Shown here: positions 33,432-43,186 of the stretch, in pieces | Numbering within the stretch: the first letter of the stretch is position 1 | How the letters are laid out: each line of letters starts with the position of its first letter | Assembly: GCF_015831345.1 (NCBI RefSeq) | Contig: NZ_JADWYS010000001.1 | Span: 2,180,118 to 2,244,117 of the forward strand | Direction of reading: 5' to 3' | Length of the DNA: 64,000 nt | Origin: Caenimonas aquaedulcis | GTDB taxonomy: Bacteria > Pseudomonadota > Gammaproteobacteria > Burkholderiales > Burkholderiaceae_C | Made by a program: the position numbers and the translations under genes | The notes under the pieces: model-generated | What the model saw: only the letters and a program-made list of their open reading frames with translations | Told to the model about the DNA's origin: nothing | The model's database searches: none

Positions 33432-34531
33432 GTGATGCGGTAGATCGCGCCGGCCGTGTCGTCGGCCACCAGCAGCGAGCCGTCGGGCAGCACTAGGACG
33501 TCGCTCGGCCGGCCCCACGCGCTTTGCCCCTCGAGGAAACCGGTGAGGAAAGGCTCGTACGCCACGGCCTTGCCGTCCTTCAGCCGCACGTTCGTCACGC
33601 GGTAGCCGCTCTTGGACGAGCGGTTCCACGAGCCGTGCTCGGCGATGAAGATGCTGCCGCGGTATTCCGGCGGGAACATCGTGCCGGTGTAGAAGCGCAT
33701 GCCGAGCGACGCGACGTGCGCCCCCAGCTTCTGCGCGGGCGGTGTGAAGTCGCCGCAGGGGCGCTTGGCGCCGAACTCCGGGTCGGGCACGTCGCCTTGG
33801 TGGCAATACGGGTAGCCAAAGTGCATGCCGGCGCGCGGGGCGTGGTTCAGCTCGTCGGCGGGGAGGTCGTCGCCCAGCATGTCACGGCCGTTGTCGGTGA
33901 ACCAGACCTGCTTCGTGGCCGGATCCCAGTCGAAGCCCACCGTGTTGCGGATGCCGCTCGCGAAGACTTCGATGCCGCTGCCGTCCGGGTTCATGCGCGC
34001 GAGGCGCGCATAGCGCGCACCGGGCTCGCAGATGTTGCAGGGCGCGCCCGTAGGCACATAGAGCTTGCCATCGGGGCCGAAGGCGAGGAACTTGCCGCCG
34101 TGGTGCGTGTCGGTGGTGAGCTTGTCGGTGACGAGCACCGGTGCGGGCGGCTTGTCCAGGGCCTTCTCGATGCCGTCGAAGCGCACGATGCGGCTCACGG
34201 CGGACACGTACAGGTTGCCGTCCCTGTAGGCCACACCCATGGGGATCTGCAGGCCCGTGGCGATCGTGTAGTTGCGCTGCGCCTTGAACGCCGCGTCGAA
34301 GCGCACCGCCTCCACCTTGCCCGCGCGCGACGATCCCACGAAGAGCGTGCCGCCGCTGCCATCCACCCGCCCCAGCGCCATCTGCCGGGCGTTGTCGACC
34401 TTCGCCCAGACTTCCGCCGTGAATCCCGCGGGGAGCTTGAGCTTGTCGACGGCAGGGTCCGCCGCGTGGGCGGGAGTGGCGATGCGAAGGAGGGCCAAAG
34501 CCCAGAGGCAGGCAGGAAGAATATGGCGCAT
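33419..34531 (-). CDS. PQQ-dependent sugar (sorbosone-type) dehydrogenase, periplasmic
   Basis: A 370-residue exported beta-propeller of the soluble PQQ-glucose/sorbosone dehydrogenase family. A Sec signal (MRHILPACLWALALLRIATPAHA) is followed by KLKLPAGFTAEVWAKVDNAR. Later landmarks are THHGGKFLAFGPDGKLYVPTGAPCNICEPG, SGIRNTVGFDWDPATKQVWFTDNGRD and DVLVLPDGSLLVADDTAGAIYRI. No PQQ biosynthesis genes are visible. The start lies only 33 bp from the divergent fpr start, so the two promoters must overlap or lie inside the genes. Confidence 0.88.
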   Translation of the reverse strand: MRHILPACLWALALLRIATPAHAADPAVDKLKLPAGFTAEVWAKVDNARQMALGRVDGSGGTLFVGSSRAGKVEAVRFDAAFKAQRNYTIATGLQIPMGVAYRDGNLYVSAVSRIVRFDGIEKALDKPPAPVLVTDKLTTDTHHGGKFLAFGPDGKLYVPTGAPCNICEPGARYARLARMNPDGSGIEVFASGIRNTVGFDWDPATKQVWFTDNGRDMLGDDLPADELNHAPRAGMHFGYPYCHQGDVPDPEFGAKRPCGDFTPPAQKLGAHVASLGMRFYTGTMFPPEYRGSIFIAEHGSWNRSSKSGYRVTNVRLKDGKAVAYEPFLTGFLEGQSAWGRPSDVLVLPDGSLLVADDTAGAIYRITYKR

Positions 34532-34564
34532 GGCACACTCTAGTCCAAGACAACGGACTTTTGT

Positions 34565-35338
34565 ATGAGCGCATTCAACGAGGAGCGGGTGCTGTCCATC
34601 CATCACTGGACCGACCGCCTGTTCACCTTCAAGACCACCCGCGACGCCTCCCTGCGTTTTTCCAACGGTCACTTCACGATGATCGGCCTGCGCGTCAACG
34701 ACAAGCCGCTCTTGCGCGCGTACAGCATCGTGAGCGCCAACTACGAGGACCACCTCGAGTTCCTGAGCATCAAGGTGCCCGACGGTCCGCTCACGTCGCG
34801 CCTGCAGCACATCCAGGTGGGAGACACCGTCATCGTCGGCCGCAAGCCGACGGGCACGCTGCTCATCGACTACCTGTTGCCGGGCAAGCGGCTGTTCCTG
34901 CTGTCCACGGGCACCGGCCTCGCGCCCTTCATGAGCATCGTGCGGGACCCCGCGACCTACGAGAAGTTCGAGCAGATCATCCTCGTGCACGGCGTGCGGC
35001 AAAAGGATGAGCTGGCCTACCACGACCTGCTGGTCGAGCACCTGCCGGCGCACGAATTCCTGGGGGACATGATCAGCAGCCAGCTGCGCTACTACCCCAC
35101 GGTGACACGCGAAGCGTATCGCAACATGGGCCGGGTGACGGACCTCATCCAGACGGGGAAGATGTTCGAGGACCTGGACCTGCCCCCACTGGATGCGGCG
35201 GGCGATCGGGTCATGATCTGCGGCAGCCCCGGGATGCTGCGCGACTTGAAGCACATGCTGGAAGGGCAGGGCTTCGTGGAGGGCAATACCTCCAAACCGG
35301 GTGCTTTCGTGATCGAGCGGGCTTTCGCGGAGCAATAA
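34565..35338 (+). CDS. fpr: Ferredoxin/flavodoxin-NADP+ reductase
   Basis: A 257-residue single-chain FNR of the bacterial subclass. The FAD motif RAYSIVSANYEDHLEF, the NADP-binding GTGLAPFMSI and the C-terminal ERAFAEQ tail fit Fpr. It moves electrons between NADPH and ferredoxin or flavodoxin and is often induced by oxidative stress. No regulator box was recognised in the 33-bp divergent gap. Confidence 0.95.
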   Translation: MSAFNEERVLSIHHWTDRLFTFKTTRDASLRFSNGHFTMIGLRVNDKPLLRAYSIVSANYEDHLEFLSIKVPDGPLTSRLQHIQVGDTVIVGRKPTGTLLIDYLLPGKRLFLLSTGTGLAPFMSIVRDPATYEKFEQIILVHGVRQKDELAYHDLLVEHLPAHEFLGDMISSQLRYYPTVTREAYRNMGRVTDLIQTGKMFEDLDLPPLDAAGDRVMICGSPGMLRDLKHMLEGQGFVEGNTSKPGAFVIERAFAEQ

Positions 35339-35363
35339 GCCCCGCCGGCCATCCGCGCCGCGA

Positions 35364-35564
35364 TCAGTGGACGGTCTGGACGCGGGGGACCGACATCTCC
35401 CGCCCGACCATGGCGCGGGCATACAGGTAGTTGTTGCGCGCCTTCTCGCTCAGTCCATCGAGGTTCACCTGGCCCTGCGGGTCGCAGGGGAAGGCAAAGC
35501 CCCGGCCGCTGTCGAACAGCGACTGGAAGCGAAGTTCAAACTGGTTGGCGTTGGCGTCGATCAT
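35364..35564 (-). CDS. Hypothetical 66-aa protein
   Basis: A short cytoplasmic protein (MIDANANQFELRFQSLFDSG...GQVNLDGLSEKARNNYLYARAMVG). ATG 35564 is preferred to a further upstream start because AGGAG lies 7 bases before it. The C-terminal half looks helical. I do not know a function; similar small proteins occur beside stress-type genes in Comamonadaceae. Confidence 0.7.
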   Translation of the reverse strand: MIDANANQFELRFQSLFDSGRGFAFPCDPQGQVNLDGLSEKARNNYLYARAMVGREMSVPRVQTVH

Positions 35565-35737
35565 GGTGGATCTCCTGGAATCTGGCGGAAGGCAGAACAC
35601 CTGCTCTCCTTGGTTCCACTATGGTCGACGGTCCGGGCCCTTCACATAGGCGCAAGCGGATTTCGGGACTCGGCGGGGAGCTTGCCAGGGCCATCAGTTT
35701 TGACTGACTGCCACCCGACCTTGTCCGACGCGGCGCT

Positions 35738-35929
35738 TCACCGGCCGGAAGGCCGGTCGCTGTTTTCGGAAGACAGATGCTCCCGGACCTTGTCGGCGCG
35801 GTCGCCCACGGCGGCCACGGCTTCCTTCACGCGCTTTTCGCTCACGTTGAAGTGCCGCGCCCACGCGCAGACGGCGTAGTCGTACTCGATATCGATGCGG
35901 TCGGACTTGGATTGCGTGGTGAGTGACAT
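35738..35929 (-). CDS. DUF3606-family small protein
   Basis: A 63-residue protein with the DUF3606 pattern: polar N-terminus with RIDIEYDYAVCAWARHFNVSEKRVKEAVAAVGDRADKVREHL. The family has a short helix-turn-helix-like fold and no known function. It is encoded alone between two intergenic stretches (173 and 87 bp) in which I see no other gene. Confidence 0.85.
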   Translation of the reverse strand: MSLTTQSKSDRIDIEYDYAVCAWARHFNVSEKRVKEAVAAVGDRADKVREHLSSENSDRPSGR

Positions 35930-36016
35930 GAGTGCTCCCTGGTTGCAACCATGCTAGCGGCACCCTTCCGGTGCGGTGTAGGACGCAGCGGATGCGGCGT
36001 GCCGGAGCCGGGAGCT

Positions 36017-36694
36017 TCAGTCGAGCAGGCCGGGCAGATCGGCCATGGCCGTGAAGACATGGACGGCGCCCGCCCGGCGCAACGCCGCCGGCGCGTCGTG
36101 CCCTGCCTCGGACGGGCTGTAGCCGAAGACCGTAGCTCCCGCGGCCACGCCCGCGGTGACGCCGGTCACCGTGTCCTCCACGACGGCGCAGCGCTTCGGA
36201 TCGACCCCCAGCGACGCGGCGGCCGCGAGGTAGACGTCGGGCGCGGGCTTGGAGCGCGGCAGCTCGTGGCCGCTGAAGATCCGGCCCTTGAAATAGGGCA
36301 TGAGGCCGCACTTTTCGAGCTGGAGTTCCACCTTGAAGCGGTCCGCGCCGGAGGCGCAGGCGATGCGCCCCGAGAAACGCGCATGGACGGCCGCCACCGC
36401 CTCCACCGCCCCGGCGATCGCCTGCAGGCCGTGCATCAAGCCCTGGTTGCGGCGCTCGCGAAAGCGCACCATCCAGGCCTCGGTGAGTGGCTGCCCCGTG
36501 TGCGCCTCGATCAACGCACGCTCGTCCTTGACCGCCTTGCCGATGAAGATGCGCATGCATTCGGCGGGCGAGAGCTTCCAGCCCAGCTCCTCCAGCATGT
36601 CGCGCAGCACGCCATTGGTGATGGGCTCGCTGTCCACGAGCACGCCGTCGCAGTCGAAAAGCACGGCGTCGAAACGCGCCGGGGCGGGTGTCAT
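36017..36694 (-). CDS. HAD-superfamily phosphatase (beta-phosphoglucomutase-like)
   Basis: A 225-residue HAD phosphatase with motif 1 FDCDGVLVDSE, motif 2 ACASGA, K in RSKPAPDVYL and motif 4 VVEDTVTG. The helical cap lies between about 20 and 90, as in phosphoglycolate and sugar-phosphate phosphatases. It overlaps the upstream YchJ gene by ATGA and is the last gene of the run that starts at 44845. Substrate not predictable. Confidence 0.92.
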   Translation of the reverse strand: MTPAPARFDAVLFDCDGVLVDSEPITNGVLRDMLEELGWKLSPAECMRIFIGKAVKDERALIEAHTGQPLTEAWMVRFRERRNQGLMHGLQAIAGAVEAVAAVHARFSGRIACASGADRFKVELQLEKCGLMPYFKGRIFSGHELPRSKPAPDVYLAAAASLGVDPKRCAVVEDTVTGVTAGVAAGATVFGYSPSEAGHDAPAALRRAGAVHVFTAMADLPGLLD

Positions 36695-37131
36695 TGCATG
36701 TCTCCATCGAGGTAATACCAGCGGCCGGACTCGCGCACGAAGCGGCTTGTCTCGTGCAGGCGAGCGCCGCGGCCCGCGATGCGGTAGCGCGCGACGAATT
36801 CGACTTGCGCATGGGTCGCGTCCATGACGCGATGGGCGCGCACCTCCAGGCCCAGCCACTTCGTGCCGGGCTCTAGGCCGGCCGACCCCGGACGCGTGTC
36901 GGGGTGCCAGGTGGCAAGGAGATACGGCTCGTCCTGCAGCACATGCGCGGTGTAGCGCGATCGCATGAGCGCTTGCGCGTCGGGCGCCGGCGTGCCCTCG
37001 ACATCGCCAAGGAAAGGGCCGCAGCATCGGGCCAGTGAGAGGGGCTTGCGACGCGCATCCAGCCGTCCGCAGGGACAGGGTTGCAAGGCGGTCGCGGCAA
37101 TGCCGGCTTGGGCGAGCTCGCCGGAACTCAT
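36691..37131 (-). CDS. YchJ-family SEC-C domain protein
   Basis: A 146-residue protein. The N-terminus has a cysteine cluster like SEC-C (PCPCGRLDARRKPLSLARCCGPFL). The rest matches the YchJ/UPF0225 NTF2-like fold (ALMRSRYTAHVLQDEPYLLATWHPDTRP, GRWYYLDGDM). The function of this family is unknown. It overlaps both neighbours (ACAD stop and HAD start) by four bases. Confidence 0.9.
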   Translation of the reverse strand: MSSGELAQAGIAATALQPCPCGRLDARRKPLSLARCCGPFLGDVEGTPAPDAQALMRSRYTAHVLQDEPYLLATWHPDTRPGSAGLEPGTKWLGLEVRAHRVMDATHAQVEFVARYRIAGRGARLHETSRFVRESGRWYYLDGDMQ

Positions 37132-38258
37132 GCCAGGGCGCGCTGGATGATGATCTTCTGGACGTCCGACGTGCCCTCGTAGATCTGGCACACCCGCACG
37201 TCGCGCCAGATGCGCTCGACCGGAAAGTCGCTCACATAGCCGTAGCCGCCGAGGGTCTGGATGGCGGCGCTGCACACGCGTTCGGCCATCTCGCTGGCAA
37301 AGAGCTTGGCCATGGCGGCTTCCTTCAGGCACGGCAGCCCCGCGTCGCGCAGGCTGGCGGCGTGCCAGATGAGCTGGCGCGCCGCTTCGATCTGCGTGGC
37401 GCAGTCGGCGAGGCGAAAGCCCACGGCCTGGTGGTTGAAGATCGCGGTGCCGAAGCTCTCGCGCTGCTTGGCATAGTCGAGCGCGACCTCGAAGGCGCTG
37501 CGCGCCATGCCGACGCTCTGCGCGGCGATGCCGATGCGCCCGCCCTCGAGCGCCGACAGCGCGATCCTGTAGCCCTCGCCCTCCTCGCCGATCAGGTTGG
37601 CGGCCGGGATGCGGCAGTGGTCGAAGTTGACCTGCGCCGTGTCGCTGGAATGCTGGCCGATCTTGTCTTCGAGCCGCGCGACGACATAGCCCGGCGTATC
37701 GGTGGGCACGAGAAACGCGCTCATGCCGCGCTTGCCCGCGCCCTTGTCGGTGACGGCGATGACGACCGCGAGGTGGCCGTTCTTGCCGCTCGTGATGAAC
37801 TGCTTCACGCCGTCGATCACGTAGCCGTCGCCGTCCTTCACCGCCGTCGTCTTGAGCGCCGATGCGTCGCTGCCCACGTGCGGCTCGGTCAGGCAGAACA
37901 CGCCGAGGAGCTCGCCCTGCGCGAGGCGCGTGAGCCACTGCTTCTTCTGCGCCGCATTGCCGTAGCGCATGAGGATCGCGTTGACCGGGCAGTTGGTGAC
38001 GCTGATCGCGGTGCTGGTGCCGCCGTCGCCGGCAGCGATCTCCTCCAGGACCAGGGCGAGCGTGACGTAGTCCAGGCCCGCCCCGCCGAACTCCTCCGGC
38101 ACGCAGATGCCGTAGGCGCCCAGCGCGGCGAGGCCCTTGTGCGCGTCATGCGGGAAGTGATGCTCCTTGTCCCAGCGCGCGGCATGGGGCCAGAGTTCTT
38201 CCTTCGCGAACGCGCGCACCGCGTCGCGGATCATTTCCTGGTCTTGGGAGAGAAGCAT
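37128..38258 (-). CDS. Acyl-CoA dehydrogenase
   Basis: A 376-residue flavoenzyme with CLTEPHVGSDASALKT and IQTLGGYGYVSDFPVERIWRD. The catalytic-base glutamate is in the usual short/medium-chain position (IYEGTSDVQ). It oxidises an acyl-CoA to the 2-enoyl-CoA and passes electrons to ETF. The linked thiolase gene (1-bp gap) suggests a beta-oxidation-type or branched-chain pathway. It differs from the isovaleryl-CoA dehydrogenase encoded at 43183, whose base is elsewhere. Confidence 0.94.
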   Translation of the reverse strand: MLLSQDQEMIRDAVRAFAKEELWPHAARWDKEHHFPHDAHKGLAALGAYGICVPEEFGGAGLDYVTLALVLEEIAAGDGGTSTAISVTNCPVNAILMRYGNAAQKKQWLTRLAQGELLGVFCLTEPHVGSDASALKTTAVKDGDGYVIDGVKQFITSGKNGHLAVVIAVTDKGAGKRGMSAFLVPTDTPGYVVARLEDKIGQHSSDTAQVNFDHCRIPAANLIGEEGEGYRIALSALEGGRIGIAAQSVGMARSAFEVALDYAKQRESFGTAIFNHQAVGFRLADCATQIEAARQLIWHAASLRDAGLPCLKEAAMAKLFASEMAERVCSAAIQTLGGYGYVSDFPVERIWRDVRVCQIYEGTSDVQKIIIQRALA

Positions 38259-38259
38259 G

Positions 38260-39441
38260 TCAGAGCAGTTCGATCGCGACGGCCGTCGCCTCGCCGCCGC
38301 CGATGCACAGCGTGGCGATGCCGCGCTTCTTGCCGCGGGCTTTCAGCGCATGCATCAGCGTGACCATGATGCGCGCGCCCGACGCACCGATCGGGTGGCC
38401 CAGCGCGCACGCGCCGCCGTTGACGTTGACGATGTCGTGCGCGACCTTGAGCTCTTCCATCAGCGCCATCGGCACCACGGCGAACGCCTCGTTCACTTCC
38501 CACAGGTCGACGTCCGACACCTTCCAGCCCGTTTTCGCCAGCAGCTTCTGCACCGCGCCCACCGGCGCCGTGGTGAACCAGTTCGGCTCCTGCGCGTGCA
38601 TGGTGTGCGCGACGATGCGCGCCAGCGGCTTCGCGCCGTGCTTCGTCGCGGTGGATTCCTTCATCATCACGAGCGCGGCCGCGCCGTCGTTGATGCTGGA
38701 GCTGGACGCGGCGGTGATCGTGCCGTCCTTCTTGAATGCGGGCTTGAGCGTCGGGATCTTGTCGAGCTTGACCTTGCCGGGGCCTTCGTCGATGGAGACC
38801 ACGACTTCGCCCGCCCGCGTCTTGACCGTCACCGGCGTGATCTCGGCCGCGAACGCGCCCGATTCCGTGGCCGCCTTCGCGCGCTTCACGCTGGCGGTGG
38901 CGAAGGCATCCTGCGCCTCGCGGGTGAAGTTGTACTTCGCCGCGCACTCTTCGCCGAAGGTGCCCATGGCGCGGCCCGGCTCGTAGGCGTCTTCGAGACC
39001 GTCCAGCATCATGTGGTCGTAGATGCGGTCGTGACCGATGCGGATGCCGCTGCGGCCCTTGAGCAGGAGGTAGGGCGCGTTCGTCATGCTCTCCATGCCG
39101 CCCGCGACCATCACGTCGTGCGTGCCCGCGAGCAACATGTCGTGCGCGAACATCGCGGCCTTCATGCCGGAGCCGCACATCTTGGACAGCGTGACCGCGC
39201 CCGCGCTCTTGGGCAGCCCGCCCTTGAACGCGGCCTGGCGCGCGGGCGCCTGGCCCTGCCCCGCCATCAGGCAGTTGCCGAACAGGACTTCGCCGACGGC
39301 GTCGCCCGGGATGCCGGCGCGCTCGACGGCCGCCTTGATGGCGGCGCCCCCGAGGTCGTGCGCCGCGAGCGACGAGAAATCGCCCTGGAAGCCGCCCATG
39401 GGGGTGCGGGCGGCGCCGACGATAACGATGGAATCGGACAT
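38260..39441 (-). CDS. Acetyl-CoA acetyltransferase (thiolase)
   Basis: A 393-residue thiolase with the nucleophile C89 in SKMCGSGMK, the histidine in NGGACALGHPIGASG and the second cysteine in LCIGGGEA. It either cleaves 3-ketoacyl-CoA (degradation) or condenses acetyl-CoA. With the adjacent acyl-CoA dehydrogenase and the LiuR site upstream of the gene run, degradation is likelier. ATG 39441 has AAGGAG 8 bases upstream; a start five codons earlier is possible but has no such site. Confidence 0.94.
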   Translation of the reverse strand: MSDSIVIVGAARTPMGGFQGDFSSLAAHDLGGAAIKAAVERAGIPGDAVGEVLFGNCLMAGQGQAPARQAAFKGGLPKSAGAVTLSKMCGSGMKAAMFAHDMLLAGTHDVMVAGGMESMTNAPYLLLKGRSGIRIGHDRIYDHMMLDGLEDAYEPGRAMGTFGEECAAKYNFTREAQDAFATASVKRAKAATESGAFAAEITPVTVKTRAGEVVVSIDEGPGKVKLDKIPTLKPAFKKDGTITAASSSSINDGAAALVMMKESTATKHGAKPLARIVAHTMHAQEPNWFTTAPVGAVQKLLAKTGWKVSDVDLWEVNEAFAVVPMALMEELKVAHDIVNVNGGACALGHPIGASGARIMVTLMHALKARGKKRGIATLCIGGGEATAVAIELL

Positions 39442-39469
39442 GAATTGCTCCTTCAAAAAATAGTGTCGT

Positions 39470-39958
39470 TCAGGAAACCTGGATGAGGCCGCCGCGCTCT
39501 TCCTGCGCGATGCGGCGCAGGTAACTCTGGAACTCCGGGTCCTCGCCCTTCAGCAGCAGCGGCAGCGCCTGGTAGAAGTCCTCGCGGTGGCACCACTCGC
39601 GCATGTAGTCGTCCCAGCTGTTCCAGCGCCGCGCCTCCGTCTCGGTCATCTTCGGCTTGTAGGCCACAAGATACGCCCGCTCGAATAACGTCATCAGCAT
39701 GTCGAAAATCACCAGCATGCGCTCGGTCTGCTCGATGGTCGGGTTGGCGAGCGGCTCGTTCGTGCGCAGGTGCAGGTCCGGATGGGCCAGCACGACCTTG
39801 AGGAAGTCGGTGTACGCGTTGGACAGGAGCTGGTAGCCCTCCTCCTCCTCGTTGTCGCGTTCCTTGCGCTGCTCCCAGGCGAAAAAGACGATCGCGAAGG
39901 GCAGCGCGACCACCGTCACGATGAAGCTTGCGAGCTCCCATGCGTCGCGCGCGTTCAT
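39470..39958 (-). CDS. Membrane-anchored helical protein of unknown function
   Basis: A 162-residue protein with one N-terminal membrane helix ([24 protein letters not shown], about 6-29). A charged helical cytoplasmic domain follows ([34 protein letters not shown]...[24 protein letters not shown]). It overlaps the aceK stop by four bases. Similar proteins look like generic DUF-type signalling or scaffold proteins, and I cannot name a family. Confidence 0.8.
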   Translation of the reverse strand: MNARDAWELASFIVTVVALPFAIVFFAWEQRKERDNEEEEGYQLLSNAYTDFLKVVLAHPDLHLRTNEPLANPTIEQTERMLVIFDMLMTLFERAYLVAYKPKMTETEARRWNSWDDYMREWCHREDFYQALPLLLKGEDPEFQSYLRRIAQEERGGLIQVS

Positions 39959-41793
39959 GCGACCGCCTGCGCCACCTTGCGCACGAAGCGCTTGTTGCGC
40001 TCGTAGGGGAACACGTCGTGCACGTAGCCGGCCTGGATGCGTTCCTTGTGCTGCTGCCAGAACGACGCCTCCAGCAGGTCGGCATGGTGCTTCATGAACA
40101 CATCCCGCACCGCGTCGTTGCCCAGCAGGAAGGGGCCGAAGGTCTCGGGGAACACGTCGTGCGGGCCGACCTTGTACCAGACCTCCCCGGACATCTCGTC
40201 CTCCTCGTTGCGGGCCTTGGGCACCTGCCGGAAATTGCAGTCGGTGATGTACTCGATCTCGTCGTAGTCGTAGAACACGACCTTGCCGTTGCGCGTGACG
40301 CCGAAGTTCTTCCAGAGCATGTCGCCGGGGAAGATGTTCGCGGCCACGAGGTCCTTGATCGCGTTGCCGTACTCGATCACCGCGGCCTCGATCTGGTCGC
40401 GTGCGTTGCCAGCGGCCGCGCTGTCGGCTTCGGATGTGCGGCCGGCATCGAAGGCTTCCTGCAGGTAGATGTTGAGCGGGATCATGCGGCGCTCGATGTA
40501 CAGGTGCTTGATGATCACCTCTTCCTGGCCGTCGCCGTCGCGGTCGGAAATCTCCAGCTGGCTGGGCGCGAACTTGCGGATCTCCTCGATCAGCTCGTCC
40601 TCGAAGCGGTCCCGCGCGAAGGCGACCTCGCTGTACTCCAGCGTGTCGGCCATGCGTCCCACGCGGTCGTGCTGCTTGACCAGCAGGTACTTGCCCTTGA
40701 TCTGCTCGCGCGTCGTGTCCTTGGGCGGCGGATACCAGTCCTTGATCACCTTGAACACATACGGAAACGACGGCAGGTCGAACACCAGCATCACCATGCC
40801 CTTGATGCCGGGCGCGATGCGGAACTTGTCGCTCGAATGCTTCGTGTGATAGAGGAAATCGCGATAGAACAGCGTCTTGCCCTGCTTGGCCAGGCCGAGC
40901 GCGTTGTAGAGCTCGTTGCGGGGCTTTCGGGGCATGAGCGAGCGCAGGAACTGCACGTAGGCGCTGGGGATTTCCATGTCCACCATGAAGTAGGCGCGGG
41001 CGAAGGAGAAGAGGCCCTGCATGTCGTCCTCGCCGAACAGGCACGCGTCGATGATCAGCGCGCCGGCCTTGTTGTGCAGGATCGGCAGCGCGAACGGCAC
41101 CTCGTTGAAGCCGTTGATGATCTTGCCGACCACGTAGGCGCCCTTGTTGCGGAAGAACAGGGAGGACAGCACCTGGATCTGGAAGTTCGCGCGCAGCTTC
41201 ACCTGCACCAGGCGCGCGCTCATCGCCTGCACGACGTAGCCCGCATCGCGCGGCAGGTCGTCGAAGGCGCGCTGCAGCTGGAAGTTGGTGATGATGCGCT
41301 CCACCGTCTCGCCGAGCGTCTCGCGCGTCGGGTAGTAGGAGCGGTAGGTCGGCAGCGCGCCGGGCTCGTCGTTCTCGATGTACTCGGTGCTGACGGCCGG
41401 ACGCACGAAGATGAAGTCGTTGTGGAAGTGCGTGCGGTGCAGGATCTTGGTGGTGACGGAGTTGAAGAAGGTCTCCGCCAGTTCCGGCTGGTGATGGTCC
41501 ACCAGCAGGCCGATGTAGTGCAGCTTGACCTGCTGCCACACGTCCATCGGCTGCTCCCCCGCCTTGAACTCCTTCTCGAGCCGCGTCGTCGCTTCCTTCA
41601 CGCGCAGGTCGTAGAACTCGATGCGCTCGCGCTGGGCGCGCTGCTGGCCGTGCCAGTCCGCCGTCTCGAACCGGTGCTTGGCGCGCGCGGACTCGGTGCG
41701 AAAGAGCCGGTAATGGCGGTTGAAGCCGTCCATCATCGCCTTGGCGATGTCGTAGGCGAGCGGCGAATCCAGCCGCTGGGGGAACATCGCCAT
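39955..41793 (-). CDS. aceK: Isocitrate dehydrogenase kinase/phosphatase
   Basis: A 612-residue AceK, slightly longer than the E. coli enzyme (~578). Landmarks are [57 protein letters not shown] (kinase-domain core) and [33 protein letters not shown] (metal and catalytic loop). It reversibly inactivates isocitrate dehydrogenase by phosphorylation, steering carbon into the glyoxylate bypass during growth on acetyl-CoA sources. Its placement between carbonic anhydrase (13 bp) and acyl-CoA genes fits control by catabolic load. No isocitrate lyase or icd gene is in the window. Confidence 0.97.
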   Translation of the reverse strand: MAMFPQRLDSPLAYDIAKAMMDGFNRHYRLFRTESARAKHRFETADWHGQQRAQRERIEFYDLRVKEATTRLEKEFKAGEQPMDVWQQVKLHYIGLLVDHHQPELAETFFNSVTTKILHRTHFHNDFIFVRPAVSTEYIENDEPGALPTYRSYYPTRETLGETVERIITNFQLQRAFDDLPRDAGYVVQAMSARLVQVKLRANFQIQVLSSLFFRNKGAYVVGKIINGFNEVPFALPILHNKAGALIIDACLFGEDDMQGLFSFARAYFMVDMEIPSAYVQFLRSLMPRKPRNELYNALGLAKQGKTLFYRDFLYHTKHSSDKFRIAPGIKGMVMLVFDLPSFPYVFKVIKDWYPPPKDTTREQIKGKYLLVKQHDRVGRMADTLEYSEVAFARDRFEDELIEEIRKFAPSQLEISDRDGDGQEEVIIKHLYIERRMIPLNIYLQEAFDAGRTSEADSAAAGNARDQIEAAVIEYGNAIKDLVAANIFPGDMLWKNFGVTRNGKVVFYDYDEIEYITDCNFRQVPKARNEEDEMSGEVWYKVGPHDVFPETFGPFLLGNDAVRDVFMKHHADLLEASFWQQHKERIQAGYVHDVFPYERNKRFVRKVAQAVA

Positions 41794-41806
41794 GCGCGCG
41801 CCGGTC

Positions 41807-42460
41807 CTATTTGCGGCCCACGGACACGCCTTCCAGCGCGGCCCGGTACAGGGGTTCGATCGAATCGGCGCTGGCGACCGACATGCGCAGGTCCTGCAGC
41901 AGCCCGTCGTGCACGCCGAAGGCCCACCCGTGCACGGTGACCTTCTGGCCCTTCGCCCAGGCGTCGACCATCACGGTGCTCACGCACACGTTGACGACCT
42001 GCTCAATCACGTTGAGGTCCACCAGCGCATCGCCGCGCTTGTCCTCGGCCAGCGACTCCAGCAGGCCGCGGTGGCGGTCCCGGACGTCCTGGATGTGGCG
42101 GATCCAGTTGTCGGCCAGGCCGATGCGCTGCCCGTGCAGCGCCGCCATCACGCCGCCGCAACCGTAGTGGCCGACCACCATGATGTGCTCGACCTTGAGC
42201 ATCTCCACCGCGAACTGGATCGCGGAGAGTGCGTTCAGGTCCGAGTGCACGACGACGTTGGCGACGTTGCGGTGCACGAACACCTCGCCGGGCTCCAGCC
42301 CGGTGATCTGGTTGGCCGGCACGCGCGAGTCGCTGCAGCCGATCCACATGAATTTGGGCTTCTGCTGCTTGACCAGCCCCGTGAAGAAGCCGGGGCGCTC
42401 GCGCTCCATCTGCTCGGCCCATTGCCGGTTGTGGGTGAAGAGGTCGTGGATCGTGGTCAT
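41807..42460 (-). CDS. can: Beta-class carbonic anhydrase
   Basis: A 217-residue Can-type enzyme. Zinc ligands C42, H98 and C101 with the D44-R46 pair are seen in [14 protein letters not shown] and VGHYGCGGV. It hydrates CO2 to bicarbonate, which biotin carboxylases of leucine and odd-chain catabolism need. Placement 13 bp before aceK and 45 bp after the S51 peptidase gene suggests co-expression with the LiuR-linked genes (inference). Confidence 0.95.
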   Translation of the reverse strand: MTTIHDLFTHNRQWAEQMERERPGFFTGLVKQQKPKFMWIGCSDSRVPANQITGLEPGEVFVHRNVANVVVHSDLNALSAIQFAVEMLKVEHIMVVGHYGCGGVMAALHGQRIGLADNWIRHIQDVRDRHRGLLESLAEDKRGDALVDLNVIEQVVNVCVSTVMVDAWAKGQKVTVHGWAFGVHDGLLQDLRMSVASADSIEPLYRAALEGVSVGRK

Positions 42461-42505
42461 GGGAACATTGTCGCCTTGGGTCCGGTTACGTGGAGTTCCG
42501 TAGGA

Positions 42506-43186
42506 TCAGGCAGCGAGCAGGCGGGTGTCCAGGGCCTGCGCCGGCCCGTCGGATTTCCGCACGGCCTGCCGGCCTTCGCGGCTGGTCACCGCTTCGACGA
42601 AGCGCCCGCCGGCGAAGCGCACCATCACGCCGTCGGGCGCACCATAAGCCGGCGGTCCGGCCTGCTCCAGCAGCGGCTGGCGCCACGGCTCGCTGTCCAG
42701 GTGCGGGCAGAAAGTACCCGGGACCCAGCCGAGCCCCTCGCGCGTCCCGCCGCCCGGGACGCTGTCCGTGATGTACCGCTCGAACCAGCAGTTGGCGCCC
42801 GCGCTGATGCCGCACAGCAGCGTGCCGTCCTGCCATGCGGCATGCAAGTCCGCGTCGAAGCCGAATTCGCGCCACACGGCCACCATCGCCACGGTGTTGC
42901 CGCCGCCCACGTAGACCAGGTCGGCGTCGCGAACGGCCTGGCCATAGTCGCGCTTCATCTCATAGGGGAAGAAGGGCAGTGTCGAGGGCTCGCAGCCCAG
43001 CGCGGTGAAGAGTTTCATGAAACGAAGTTGTGCCCGCTCGCCGTCGCCGCTCGCCGTGCCGAGGAAAAGCGCCCGGGGCCGGGTGGCGCGCCGACGCAGC
43101 AGCGTCAGCAGGTAGCGCTCCTGCAAGCCGCTCAGGTCCTCCATCAGGAAGCCTCCGCCGCCGATCGCCACCAGCTCCTGGCTCAC
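42506..43186 (-). CDS. Peptidase S51 / cyanophycinase-like (type 1 glutamine amidotransferase fold) protein
   Basis: A 226-residue protein with the nucleophile serine in [13 protein letters not shown] (GxSxG type of family S51), YVGGGNT, and [14 protein letters not shown]51 contains aspartyl dipeptidase PepE and cyanophycinase. The sequence is shorter than cyanophycinases and closer to the generic YgaJ-like group. The start is GTG 43186, which overlaps the isovaleryl-CoA dehydrogenase stop (GTGA) and gives a complete N-terminal strand ([12 protein letters not shown]); the next ATG would cut this strand off. The physiological peptide is unknown. Confidence 0.83.
   Translation of the reverse strand: MSQELVAIGGGGFLMEDLSGLQERYLLTLLRRRATRPRALFLGTASGDGERAQLRFMKLFTALGCEPSTLPFFPYEMKRDYGQAVRDADLVYVGGGNTVAMVAVWREFGFDADLHAAWQDGTLLCGISAGANCWFERYITDSVPGGGTREGLGWVPGTFCPHLDSEPWRQPLLEQAGPPAYGAPDGVMVRFAGGRFVEAVTSREGRQAVRKSDGPAQALDTRLLAA

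Noticed and set aside
39928..41940. A 670-codon + strand frame opposite aceK
   Set aside because: AceK on the minus strand is fully conserved. The antisense translation has no recognisable domain and no ribosome-binding site.
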